Part shown: one piece after another, positions 9,360-16,526 of the stretch
How the letters are laid out: each line of letters starts with the position of its first letter
Position numbering within the stretch: position 1 is the first letter of the stretch
Origin: Pseudomonas fortuita
GTDB lineage: Bacteria > Pseudomonadota > Gammaproteobacteria > Pseudomonadales > Pseudomonadaceae
DNA length: 64,000 nt
Direction: 5' to 3'
Assembly (NCBI RefSeq): GCF_026898135.2
Contig: NZ_CP114035.2
Coordinates: forward strand, 4,505,501 to 4,569,500
The notes under the pieces: generated by a model
Told to the model about the DNA's origin: nothing
Seen by the model: only the letters and a program-made list of their open reading frames with translations
Databases searched by the model: none
Translations under genes and position numbers: made by a program

Positions 9360-10123
9360 TGTGCGGCCCTCCGCCCCAGGCTGTTCAACACTTCATCCTT
9401 GACCCAACTGGCGCGCGCCTCGCGCTTGAGCACTTCAAGGCGCATGCGTAGCAACAGCACGGCGCCGAAGAAACAGTAGAAACCCAACGCCGTGCACAGC
9501 AACGGCAGCCACATTTCGGCGGGCATCGCCGGCTTTTCGGTGAGGGTGAAGGTGGCGCCCTGGTGCAGGGTGTTCCACCACTCCACCGAGTACTTGATGA
9601 TCGGGATGTTGACTACGCCGACAATCGCCAGCACCGCGCAGGCCTTGGCCGCACTGTCACGATTACTGATCGCCTGGCCCAGCGCAATAATGCCGAAGTA
9701 CAGGAACAGCAGAATGAGCATGGACGTAAGGCGGGCGTCCCACACCCACCAGCTGCCCCAGGTCGGCTTGCCCCAGATAGCGCCGGTAACCAGCGCCACG
9801 GCGGTCATCCAGGCGCCGATGGGCGCGGCACATTGCAGGGCGACGTCGGCCAGTTTCATCTTCCACACCAGCCCCACCACACCGGCGACGGCCAGCAGCA
9901 CGTAGCAGGATTGCGCCAGCATCGCCGCCGGCACATGAATGTAGATGATGCGGAAGCTGTTGCCTTGCTGGTAGTCCTGGGGGGCAAACGCCAGGCCCCA
10001 GGTGATACCGACCAGCAGCAGGAGCACGGCAGCGCCGGCCAGCCATGGCAGCATGCGGCCGCTGATGGCATAGAACCATTTCGGGGAGCCCAGCTTGTGG
10101 AACCACGTCCAGCTTATTTTCAT
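9356..10123 (-). CDS. ccmC: Haem exporter permease CcmC
   Basis: A 255-residue inner-membrane protein with about six helices that loads haem onto CcmE. The tryptophan-rich motif W-G-S-W-W-V-W-D is present between helices, as in all CcmC proteins, with conserved His residues on both sides (for example in I-Y-I-H-V-P-A-A). Together with CcmA, CcmB and CcmD it forms the ABC-type complex of system I cytochrome c maturation. 46 bases separate it from ccmB. Confidence 0.95.
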   Translation of the reverse strand: MKISWTWFHKLGSPKWFYAISGRMLPWLAGAAVLLLLVGITWGLAFAPQDYQQGNSFRIIYIHVPAAMLAQSCYVLLAVAGVVGLVWKMKLADVALQCAAPIGAWMTAVALVTGAIWGKPTWGSWWVWDARLTSMLILLFLYFGIIALGQAISNRDSAAKACAVLAIVGVVNIPIIKYSVEWWNTLHQGATFTLTEKPAMPAEMWLPLLCTALGFYCFFGAVLLLRMRLEVLKREARASWVKDEVLNSLGRRAAQ

Positions 10124-10169
10124 CAGGGTACATCCAGGGTATTTGCCGGGCTTGAGAGCCCGGGACTCG

Positions 10170-10838
10170 TTATTCGCCGACGCTGATCTTCAGGCCGGCC
10201 GCTATCGCAAAGGGTGCCAGGGTCACGGCCAGGGCCGTCAGGCTGGCGAGCCAGAGCAGGTGGCCGGTTGCGGGCATATTTTGCAATGCCGCTTGCAACG
10301 CACCACTGCCCAGGATCAATACAGGGATATACAACGGCAGAATCAGCAACGCCAGTAACAAACCACCGCGCTTCAGACCGACCGTCAGGGCGGCGCCCAC
10401 CGCACCCAGCAGGCTCAATACCGGCGTGCCCAGCAGCAAGGAGCCAAGCAGCACCGGCAGGCAATGGCTCGGCAGCCCCAGCATCAGCGCCAGCAGCGGC
10501 GCCAACAATACCAGTGCCAGCCCGGAAAAGATCCAGTGCGCCAGCACCTTGGCCAGCACCAGCAACGCCAGTGGATGCGGTGACAGCACCCACTGCTCCA
10601 GCGAGCCGTCCTCGAAATCGCTGCGGAACAAGCCGTCCAGCGACAGCAGCACTGCCAGCAGTGCCGCCACCCAGACCAGGCCCGGCGACAAGGTTTGCAA
10701 CAATTGGCTTTCTGGGCCGACCGCCAAAGGAAACAGCGCCACGACAATGGCAAAGAACACCAGCGGGTTGGCCAGCTCGGCAGGGCGACGGAACAGCAGC
10801 CGCGCTTCGCGACGCAACAACAAAATGAATACGCTCAT
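10170..10838 (-). CDS. ccmB: Haem exporter permease CcmB
   Basis: A 222-residue membrane subunit of the CcmABCD complex, with about six hydrophobic helices and an Arg-rich cytoplasmic N-terminus ([12 protein letters not shown]). The segment F-E-D-G-S-L-E-Q-W is the conserved loop of this family. ATG at 10838 overlaps the ccmA stop (ATGA); a start at 10847 is possible but has less support. Confidence 0.94.
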   Translation of the reverse strand: MSVFILLLRREARLLFRRPAELANPLVFFAIVVALFPLAVGPESQLLQTLSPGLVWVAALLAVLLSLDGLFRSDFEDGSLEQWVLSPHPLALLVLAKVLAHWIFSGLALVLLAPLLALMLGLPSHCLPVLLGSLLLGTPVLSLLGAVGAALTVGLKRGGLLLALLILPLYIPVLILGSGALQAALQNMPATGHLLWLASLTALAVTLAPFAIAAGLKISVGE

Positions 10839-11467
10839 GCCGCCCATTGCCCCAGGTTCAGTTCACGGTAACCGGAGGGCTTGCGTTCCAGCGTGTGGTG
10901 GGTGGTCAGCACCACCGTGCCGCCCTGCTCGCAGTGTGCCGCCAGGTGCGCTTCCAGCTGGGCCACGCCTTGCTTGTCGAGCGCGGTGAACGGTTCGTCG
11001 AGAATCCATAACGGCGGGCAAGCCAGGTGCAGCCGGGCCAGGGCCACGCGGCGCTGTTGGCCAGCTGACAGGGTATGGCAGGGTACGTCTTCGAAACCGC
11101 GCAGGCCGACCGCCTCCAGCGCCGCCCAGATCGCCTCGCGGCTGGCCGGCTGGTGCAAGGCGCACAGCCAGGTGAGATTTTCCTCGGCGGTGAGCAGGTC
11201 CTTGATACCTGCGGCGTGGCCAATCCACAGCAGGATGCTTTCCAGCGCATGGCGCTGCTCGGCCAGTGGCTTGCCGCCCAGCAGAATCTGCCCGGCGGTC
11301 GGCTGCATCAAGCCGGCCAGCAGGCGCAGCAAGCTGGTCTTGCCGCTGCCATTAGGGCCGCTGATTTGCAGCATGTCGCCGGCGCCCAGCTCGAAATCGA
11401 GCTGCTCGAACAGCAAGCGCCAGTCGCGCTCGCAGGCCAGGCCTGCGGCTTGGAGGTGAAGGGTCAC
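10835..11467 (-). CDS. ccmA: Haem exporter ATP-binding protein CcmA
   Basis: A 210-residue ABC ATPase. The Walker A motif G-P-N-G-S-G-K-T-S is at residues 37-45, the signature L-S-A-G-Q-Q-R-R near 135, Walker B with L-W-I-L-D-E-P near 155, and the switch His in T-T-H-H-T-L. It powers release of holo-CcmE from CcmC. First gene of the ccm operon, which continues without large gaps to ccmI. Confidence 0.95.
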   Translation of the reverse strand: MTLHLQAAGLACERDWRLLFEQLDFELGAGDMLQISGPNGSGKTSLLRLLAGLMQPTAGQILLGGKPLAEQRHALESILLWIGHAAGIKDLLTAEENLTWLCALHQPASREAIWAALEAVGLRGFEDVPCHTLSAGQQRRVALARLHLACPPLWILDEPFTALDKQGVAQLEAHLAAHCEQGGTVVLTTHHTLERKPSGYRELNLGQWAA

Positions 11468-11500
11468 GGTTTCGCCTTATCTTTGTAGGGCTTCGGTTCG

Positions 11501-11542
11501 GCGTCGCCTGCTTCGCGGGCTTGCCCGCGAAGCAGGCGACGC
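11501..11542. repeat. Perfect 20-base hairpin between divergent genes (REP-like)
   Basis: Arms 11501-11520 and 11523-11542 are perfectly complementary (20 of 20) around a TT loop. The content (CGCCTGCTTCGCGGGC) is that of Pseudomonas REP elements. It sits in the 203-base gap between ccmA (leftward) and the FliK-like gene (rightward), where both promoters should be. Confidence 0.85.
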
Positions 11543-11670
11543 CGCTCCAGAACCCTTGTGTCTCAAGTCGCCCCGCGCGCTGCCGTTATACTGGCAACCA
11601 CGGGCGCCCGGCATTATTACACGCGCCGCCGCGCTGCCAAGAGGCCGGGCTCGACAGGTTGTATACAATC

Positions 11671-13227
11671 ATGACTGAAATCAATAGTCTCGGCGCACAA
11701 ACCGCGATCAACAGCCAAGCCATGAAGGCAGGCATGACCGGTGAACTGCTGCGCCTGATCCAGGCGCAGCCGGGTCTGCTGGCCCCCGGCGAGACCGCGC
11801 AGGCCGAAGTCGTGTCGTTGCGCCAGACGGGCCAGGAGTTCCAGTTGGTACTGCGCCTGATACAGGCCAACGGCGTGCAGACCCAGCTGCAAGCCAGCGC
11901 CAGCCAGCCACTGCCCCAAGGCAGCCAGGTCACCGTCAGCCAAACCGAAAGCAACCGACTGGCAATCATGCTGCAGCAGGCCAATACCAGCCAGATCGCC
12001 ACCCTCACCCGCCTGGACACCAGCAAAGTGCCCGTCGGCACCCTGCTGCAAGGCAAGGTCCTGACCAACCAGGCATTGGCCCAGGCGCCCGGCCAACCGC
12101 CGATCTACCGGGCGCTGGTCAGCCTGCTCAACAGTGCACAGGCCGGCGCCACCTTGAGCGTCGACAGCCCACGCCCCCTGGCCATTGGCAGCCTGCTCAG
12201 CGCGTTGGTGCAAGGCGACCAGTCGCTGCGTTTCGTACCGCTTAGTGGCAGACAGGACCAACTGAGCATTGCCCAGCAACTGCTGACCCAGCAAAACCGC
12301 CAAGCCTCCCTGCCCGGTGTGCTCAACGCGCTGCAACAGCTCGCCCGCGACCCGAGCGCCGATGGCGACCTGCGCGCCAGTGCCGAACGCCTGTTGGCCG
12401 GCCTGCCGGACGCGCGGCAACTGGGCGACGCCAAAGGCGTGGCCCAGGCGCTGAACAACAGCGGCGCCTTCCTTGAAGCGAAACTGCTGGGCGGTTTTCC
12501 TGCCAGCGTGGCCACTGACCTTAAGGCACACCTGCTGCGCCTGATCACCCAGGCCCCGGTCAGCACACCAGGCATGCCCAACCTGGCGCCCGCCAGCCTG
12601 GCCGTGACCATGCCGGCGCTGGCCCGCAGCGCACTGGGCATGCTCGAACGGGTCAGCCCCAAGCCGCAGCCAGGGGCGTTCCCCCTGCCGTCGCGCCTGC
12701 TCAAGGCCCTGGAAGACGAAGGCGACCTGCAACAGCTGCTGCGCCTGGCCGCAGCTGCCGTTTCACGCTTGCAAAACCATGCCATGAGCAGCCTGCAACA
12801 AACCGGCACACTGGAAAACGGCAACCTGCAGACCACCTGGCAAACCGAAGTGCCGATCCGCCACGGTCAGGAGTTCATCCCGCTGCAAGTCAAAATCCAG
12901 CGCGAGGAAACACCGCAACAGCAGGCCGACCGCCAACATGAAGCGCAAGACCCGCTGCAAGCCCTGTGGCGCATCGAGCTGGCCTTCGACCTGTCACCCC
13001 TTGGCCCGCTGCAAGTCCAGGCGCAGTTGAGCCAAGGCCGCCTGAGCGGGCATCTGTGGGCAGAACGTGAACCCACCGCAAGGCTGATCGACAGCCAGCT
13101 CGGTGCCTTGCGCCAGCGCCTGCTGGACCGCGGCCTGGACGTTGGCGACCTGGAATGCCACCCGGGCATCCCCCCTCAAGGCCCGCGCACACGGGTGGAG
13201 CAACGCTGGGTAGACGAAAACGCATGA
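11671..13227 (+). CDS. FliK-like hook-length-control domain protein
   Basis: A 518-residue, Gln- and Leu-rich protein. Its C-terminal region (about 385-510: D-L-S-P-L-G-P-L-Q-V-Q-A-Q-L, then L-I-D-S-Q-L-G-A-L-R-Q-R-L-L-D-R-G-L) follows the pattern of the FliK C-terminal domain, which binds FlhB and switches export specificity. The genuine fliK is at 39556-40809, so this is a second, divergent member. Start ATG 11671 lies 2 bases after the palindrome TTGTATACAA (11659-11668) and has only a weak, distant AGG. Stop overlaps the next gene's ATG (ATGA), so the two are coupled. Not secreted by a signal peptide. Confidence 0.75.
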   Translation: MTEINSLGAQTAINSQAMKAGMTGELLRLIQAQPGLLAPGETAQAEVVSLRQTGQEFQLVLRLIQANGVQTQLQASASQPLPQGSQVTVSQTESNRLAIMLQQANTSQIATLTRLDTSKVPVGTLLQGKVLTNQALAQAPGQPPIYRALVSLLNSAQAGATLSVDSPRPLAIGSLLSALVQGDQSLRFVPLSGRQDQLSIAQQLLTQQNRQASLPGVLNALQQLARDPSADGDLRASAERLLAGLPDARQLGDAKGVAQALNNSGAFLEAKLLGGFPASVATDLKAHLLRLITQAPVSTPGMPNLAPASLAVTMPALARSALGMLERVSPKPQPGAFPLPSRLLKALEDEGDLQQLLRLAAAAVSRLQNHAMSSLQQTGTLENGNLQTTWQTEVPIRHGQEFIPLQVKIQREETPQQQADRQHEAQDPLQALWRIELAFDLSPLGPLQVQAQLSQGRLSGHLWAEREPTARLIDSQLGALRQRLLDRGLDVGDLECHPGIPPQGPRTRVEQRWVDENA

Positions 13228-13568
13228 CACAGCAACCAACACGCCAGGCCATCGCCCTGACCTACGACGGCCAGCAGGCCCCTACCCTCAGCGCCAAGGG
13301 TGACGATGCGCTGGCCGAGGCCATCCTGGCCCTGGCCCGCGAGCACGAGGTGCCGATCTACGAAAATGCCGAGCTGGTGCGCCTGCTGGCGCGCCTGGAG
13401 CTGGGCGAACAGATTCCCGAAGCACTGTACCTGACCATCGCCGAGATCATTGCTTTCGCCTGGCAACTGCGCGGCCGCGTCCCGGCGGGCTTCGCCGACG
13501 ACACCGCCACGCCCCGTGACATCACGCCAGCGCTGCTGGGGCTGCCCCCTCCCGGCAGCGTTACCTGA
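13224..13568 (+). CDS. FlhB/EscU C-terminal-domain-like protein
   Basis: A 114-residue soluble protein resembling the cytoplasmic C-terminal part of FlhB/YscU: A-I-A-L-T-Y-D followed by A-x-G-D-D-A-L-A-E-A-I-L-A-L-A, then V-P-I-Y-E-N-A-E-L-V-R-L-L, and E-Q-I-P-E-A-L-Y near the end. The N-P-T-H autocleavage site is absent, so it corresponds to the piece after the cleavage. Such stand-alone paralogues are known in flagellar systems and can partly replace the FlhB C-terminus. Coupled to the FliK-like gene by a 4-base overlap; the two families are known partners. Confidence 0.8.
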   Translation: MTQQPTRQAIALTYDGQQAPTLSAKGDDALAEAILALAREHEVPIYENAELVRLLARLELGEQIPEALYLTIAEIIAFAWQLRGRVPAGFADDTATPRDITPALLGLPPPGSVT

Positions 13569-13601
13569 CGCCGTGAGTTGCACCCTCACACTACCCTGAT
13601 G

Positions 13602-13627
13602 CCCTTCATCGATAGAAGGGTTACTCA
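13602..13627 (+). promoter_or_regulatory. Hairpin holding the ribosome binding site of the first toxin gene
   Basis: CCCTTC (13602-13607) pairs with GAAGGG (13615-13620) across a 7-base loop. GAAGGG is also the only good Shine-Dalgarno sequence, 7 bases before the ATG at 13628. If folded, the hairpin would hide the binding site; it has no T-run and is not a good terminator. The same arrangement recurs before the second toxin gene. Confidence 0.45.
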
Positions 13628-16351
13628 ATGCGCCCCATTCCGCACCACAGCCTGGCCCGTATCCGCCAGGCACTGCAGGACTTTCCCCGCCCCGACCTGC
13701 TGGCACAACAGACACTTTCCGAATGGCTTACCTCGAAGGGGGTGGCGCAGTCGCCTTTGCTGACCGACGTGGTCACCTTCCACTACCGGATAGAACCGGC
13801 GGGAGAAGGGCGTTCACAGGGCAGTACGAAGGCCGTCATCACCCAGAAGATGAACCTGGTCGAAGCATTGCTTGCCAACTGGCAGGGCGAACCGGCCGCA
13901 GGCTATGACGGTTTCCACTATGGCGACTGGGCAGGCCTGCCGCCACAGGACCCATTGACCATCGTTGAACGGCTTGCGCCACTGAGCCCGTTATCCAATG
14001 CTTCGCCCTATCAGGTGTTCAACGGCCTGTACAAACGCACAGAGCCTCCCCGCTACGCCCCGGATACGCGCCTGCCGATACGCGCAGAAGACTTTCAGGC
14101 CGCTAACTGGAGGCTGAATTTTCACACCCTGTTCAAACAACAACTCGACAACTACTGGGCTCAACACAATGACGATTATCGGCAGGCCATTCACCTTGCC
14201 TTGATTGCCGCCTGCAACCGTCAGGTAATAGAGGGCAGCCTGTCCGAGCCTCAGCGCCAGCTGGTTTGGCGAGTTTGCGGGTTGTTACCTCAGGGCGACC
14301 TCAGTATTTCGATGCTGAACGTCTACGGTTATACCGCGACCGATATTCTGTACATCAAACAAACCAGCGACCCAGGGGTTGTCCTGTACATTCCAGGCAA
14401 TGCTTCGCCGCTTCATGCGTTCACCGATGCGTCCGCCATGAAGGATTGGTTCGCAGAACAATGCAAGGTCCCCGACAAGCGCAATGCAATGCTGGTCCAC
14501 TTCGCCCGTGCCGACTGGCCCGACGGCCTGGACTTCAGCGGCTTGCGTACGGCCTTGATCGGCTTGGGCTTGTACCCTGCTGCGCATCATTTCAACCCCC
14601 AGCACCCGGGTTTTGCGACCAGCGGGCATTGGGACCCGCAAGCGATCATCGACTATCGCCCCGACACCTACTCCCCCCCGATCATCGGCGACCTGTTCGA
14701 GCACCTGAGCTTGCAGCGCAAGCGCCGCACCTATGCCGATACCGACAGCCTGATCACCAGCAATCATGACATCGACAAGTCCCGCTGGGGCAACTACCTC
14801 TCTGTGGCCACTGCGCTGCTTGCCCCGTTTGCCCTCCTTTTGCCCGAACTGGCTCCGTTGCTGGTGATCGGTGGCCTGAGCCAATTCACCCTTGGCCTTG
14901 ATCAGGCCATCAATGGCAAGAGCCTGGAGAGCCGAAGCGCAGGCGTCGCCGACCAGACATTCGGCTTGTTCAACGCGCTCCCCCTGGCCGGCCAGGGCTT
15001 TGCCAGGGAGGCGTCGGTGTTTCGTTGCAGCCGCCCCGGGTTCTTCACCCCGTCACGCCTCTCCAATGTGCTGGGTATGCCGGTTGGCGCCGCCCCCATC
15101 GCCCAGGCGAGCGACTCGGTAGAGTTGGCATTCCGTGAGCAAGCGACCCTGTCCTCCGACAGCCTCGCGGCTGTGGTGACGCGTGTCGACGAAAACCTCG
15201 AGCACCGCTTCATGGCATGGCTGCAAACACCCGAGGGCGTGGTCAGCGAATGGGTCGAGTACGAGTTTGCCAGCGACAGCTTCGTCCGCTCCCGTGACAC
15301 ACACATGATCGTGCCACCGCGCTGGCGGCTCGCCAATACCAGCGACACCTCGCTGACGCTGTCCAGAAGGCGATTCAACGCCACCGATGAGCAGCGCAAC
15401 ACGACGCTTCGGGCATTGGGGATCGACGTGGAGATGCCCATTGACTACACCCTTTACGGGCAATTGGTGCGCACACCGATTCCCAGACTGATCAGTAGCG
15501 TCTGGGTGGGTGACAGCGTGCTGCAAGGTGAATTCCTCGAAGCACTGGCCCACAACACGCGCATCGCCCGCCTCAGCGGGTATCGCTACCAGATTTTGCT
15601 ATCGCAGCAAGACCCACTGGTTTTTGAACGCAATATGCGTCTGCTCCGCACCAGGGCTGAAGGCGCGCAGCTGCTCCCTCTGGAGACTCAAGGTTTCTTT
15701 CAGGCGTTCACCCAATCAGCTTATTACCCGCAGTACCAGGCCGCCATCGCAGGCAACGGCGGGCTCGGCCGCAACCTTGCCTCTGCGTGCGACATCTTGC
15801 GCTACCGCTTGCTCAAGCACTATGGCGGGCTTTATCTGGATGCCGACGATCGGCTGCTGGACACCACCAGAGGTGAGCTCAACCCACCCTTGGCCACCGT
15901 GATGCTCCAGGCCACGGATGATGGCCTGCTGTTCTCGCCGCCGGTGTCTAACGACCAGTTGGGCATGTACGTCAAGTTCAACAACAGCATGATCGGCAGC
16001 CTCCCCGGTAACCCGACGCTGGACGCGGTGTCCGATGAGATCCTGCGACGCTACGGCATGGAACCCGAGTTCTACAACAGCCGCCCGGACCCTCGCCTGG
16101 CGCCGTTGCCGTTCCAGGCGTACGCCCGGCGTCTGAGCCTGTTGACCGGCCCAGGTGTGCTCAATGCCGTAGTAGACCAACGACTGCCGCTCCTCAAACA
16201 ACTGCGTGAAATCTGTCATTTGCTGGTGTCACCGGTTTACGACATCCATGCAACGCTGAACTTCGATATGTTCCATGCCGTGCTGCAACAACACGTACCG
16301 CTCGACAGGGTGGCCCGCATGGGCCACGAGCACAGCTGGGCCTATACCTGA
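13628..16351 (+). CDS. Putative glycosylating toxin A (dermonecrotic-toxin-like N-terminus, TcdA/TcdB-like GT C-terminus)
   Basis: A 907-residue protein, no signal peptide. Residues about 1-380 resemble the dermonecrotic toxin domain found in Pseudomonas (N-V-Y-G-Y-T-A-T-D-I-L, then L-Y-I-P-G-N-A-S-P-L-H-A-F). About 388-420 is strongly hydrophobic with P-E-L-A-P in the middle, a possible membrane-inserting hairpin. From about 615 the sequence follows the GT44 (large clostridial toxin) pattern: I-S-S-V-W-V-G-D with W626, D722-I-L-R725, the D-x-D motif D738-A-D740, and a terminal S903-W904 four residues from the end. These match known nucleotide-sugar and Mn-binding residues of TcdB. Likely transfers a sugar onto a host protein; target, sugar and secretion route unknown. 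Lies 59 bases after the FlhB-like gene, same strand; paralogue of the next gene. Confidence 0.8.
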   Translation: MRPIPHHSLARIRQALQDFPRPDLLAQQTLSEWLTSKGVAQSPLLTDVVTFHYRIEPAGEGRSQGSTKAVITQKMNLVEALLANWQGEPAAGYDGFHYGDWAGLPPQDPLTIVERLAPLSPLSNASPYQVFNGLYKRTEPPRYAPDTRLPIRAEDFQAANWRLNFHTLFKQQLDNYWAQHNDDYRQAIHLALIAACNRQVIEGSLSEPQRQLVWRVCGLLPQGDLSISMLNVYGYTATDILYIKQTSDPGVVLYIPGNASPLHAFTDASAMKDWFAEQCKVPDKRNAMLVHFARADWPDGLDFSGLRTALIGLGLYPAAHHFNPQHPGFATSGHWDPQAIIDYRPDTYSPPIIGDLFEHLSLQRKRRTYADTDSLITSNHDIDKSRWGNYLSVATALLAPFALLLPELAPLLVIGGLSQFTLGLDQAINGKSLESRSAGVADQTFGLFNALPLAGQGFAREASVFRCSRPGFFTPSRLSNVLGMPVGAAPIAQASDSVELAFREQATLSSDSLAAVVTRVDENLEHRFMAWLQTPEGVVSEWVEYEFASDSFVRSRDTHMIVPPRWRLANTSDTSLTLSRRRFNATDEQRNTTLRALGIDVEMPIDYTLYGQLVRTPIPRLISSVWVGDSVLQGEFLEALAHNTRIARLSGYRYQILLSQQDPLVFERNMRLLRTRAEGAQLLPLETQGFFQAFTQSAYYPQYQAAIAGNGGLGRNLASACDILRYRLLKHYGGLYLDADDRLLDTTRGELNPPLATVMLQATDDGLLFSPPVSNDQLGMYVKFNNSMIGSLPGNPTLDAVSDEILRRYGMEPEFYNSRPDPRLAPLPFQAYARRLSLLTGPGVLNAVVDQRLPLLKQLREICHLLVSPVYDIHATLNFDMFHAVLQQHVPLDRVARMGHEHSWAYT

Positions 16352-16452
16352 AACGGTCGCGGCGGGCCAGGTACAAGCCGGGGGCAATCGACGGGTTTCG
16401 TCGTCGCGCACGGCTTGGTTTACCAAGGATGCGCAACGCCTGCGACACCCAC

Positions 16453-16464
16453 CTACATATGTAG
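16453..16464. promoter_or_regulatory. Perfect 12-base palindrome before the second toxin gene
   Basis: CTACATATGTAG is its own reverse complement and lies about 63 bases before the start codon at 16527 in an otherwise GC-rich leader. It could be an operator. No clear -35/-10 pair was found beside it. Confidence 0.35.
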
Positions 16465-16485
16465 TGCCACCGCCCCCCGTATGCA

Positions 16486-16526
16486 GGTCACCTTTGCCAG
16501 CCCATACAGACTCAAAGGTGACCGCC
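16486..16526 (+). promoter_or_regulatory. Hairpin holding the ribosome binding site of the second toxin gene
   Basis: GGTCACCTTTG (16486-16496) is perfectly complementary to CAAAGGTGACC (16513-16523) with a 16-base loop. The Shine-Dalgarno AAAGGTG sits in the 3' arm, and the ATG follows the arm by 3 bases. Eleven paired bases would strongly block initiation unless the structure is melted or bound. Confidence 0.55.

Noticed and set aside
11587..11592. TATACT as a -10 box for the FliK-like gene
   Set aside because: No matching -35 hexamer at 16-18 bases upstream could be found, so a promoter is not claimed.
16275..16526. Longer toxin B starting at 16275
   Set aside because: The extension overlaps the end of toxin A, has no similarity to the toxin A N-terminus, and AAGGTG supports the ATG at 16527.
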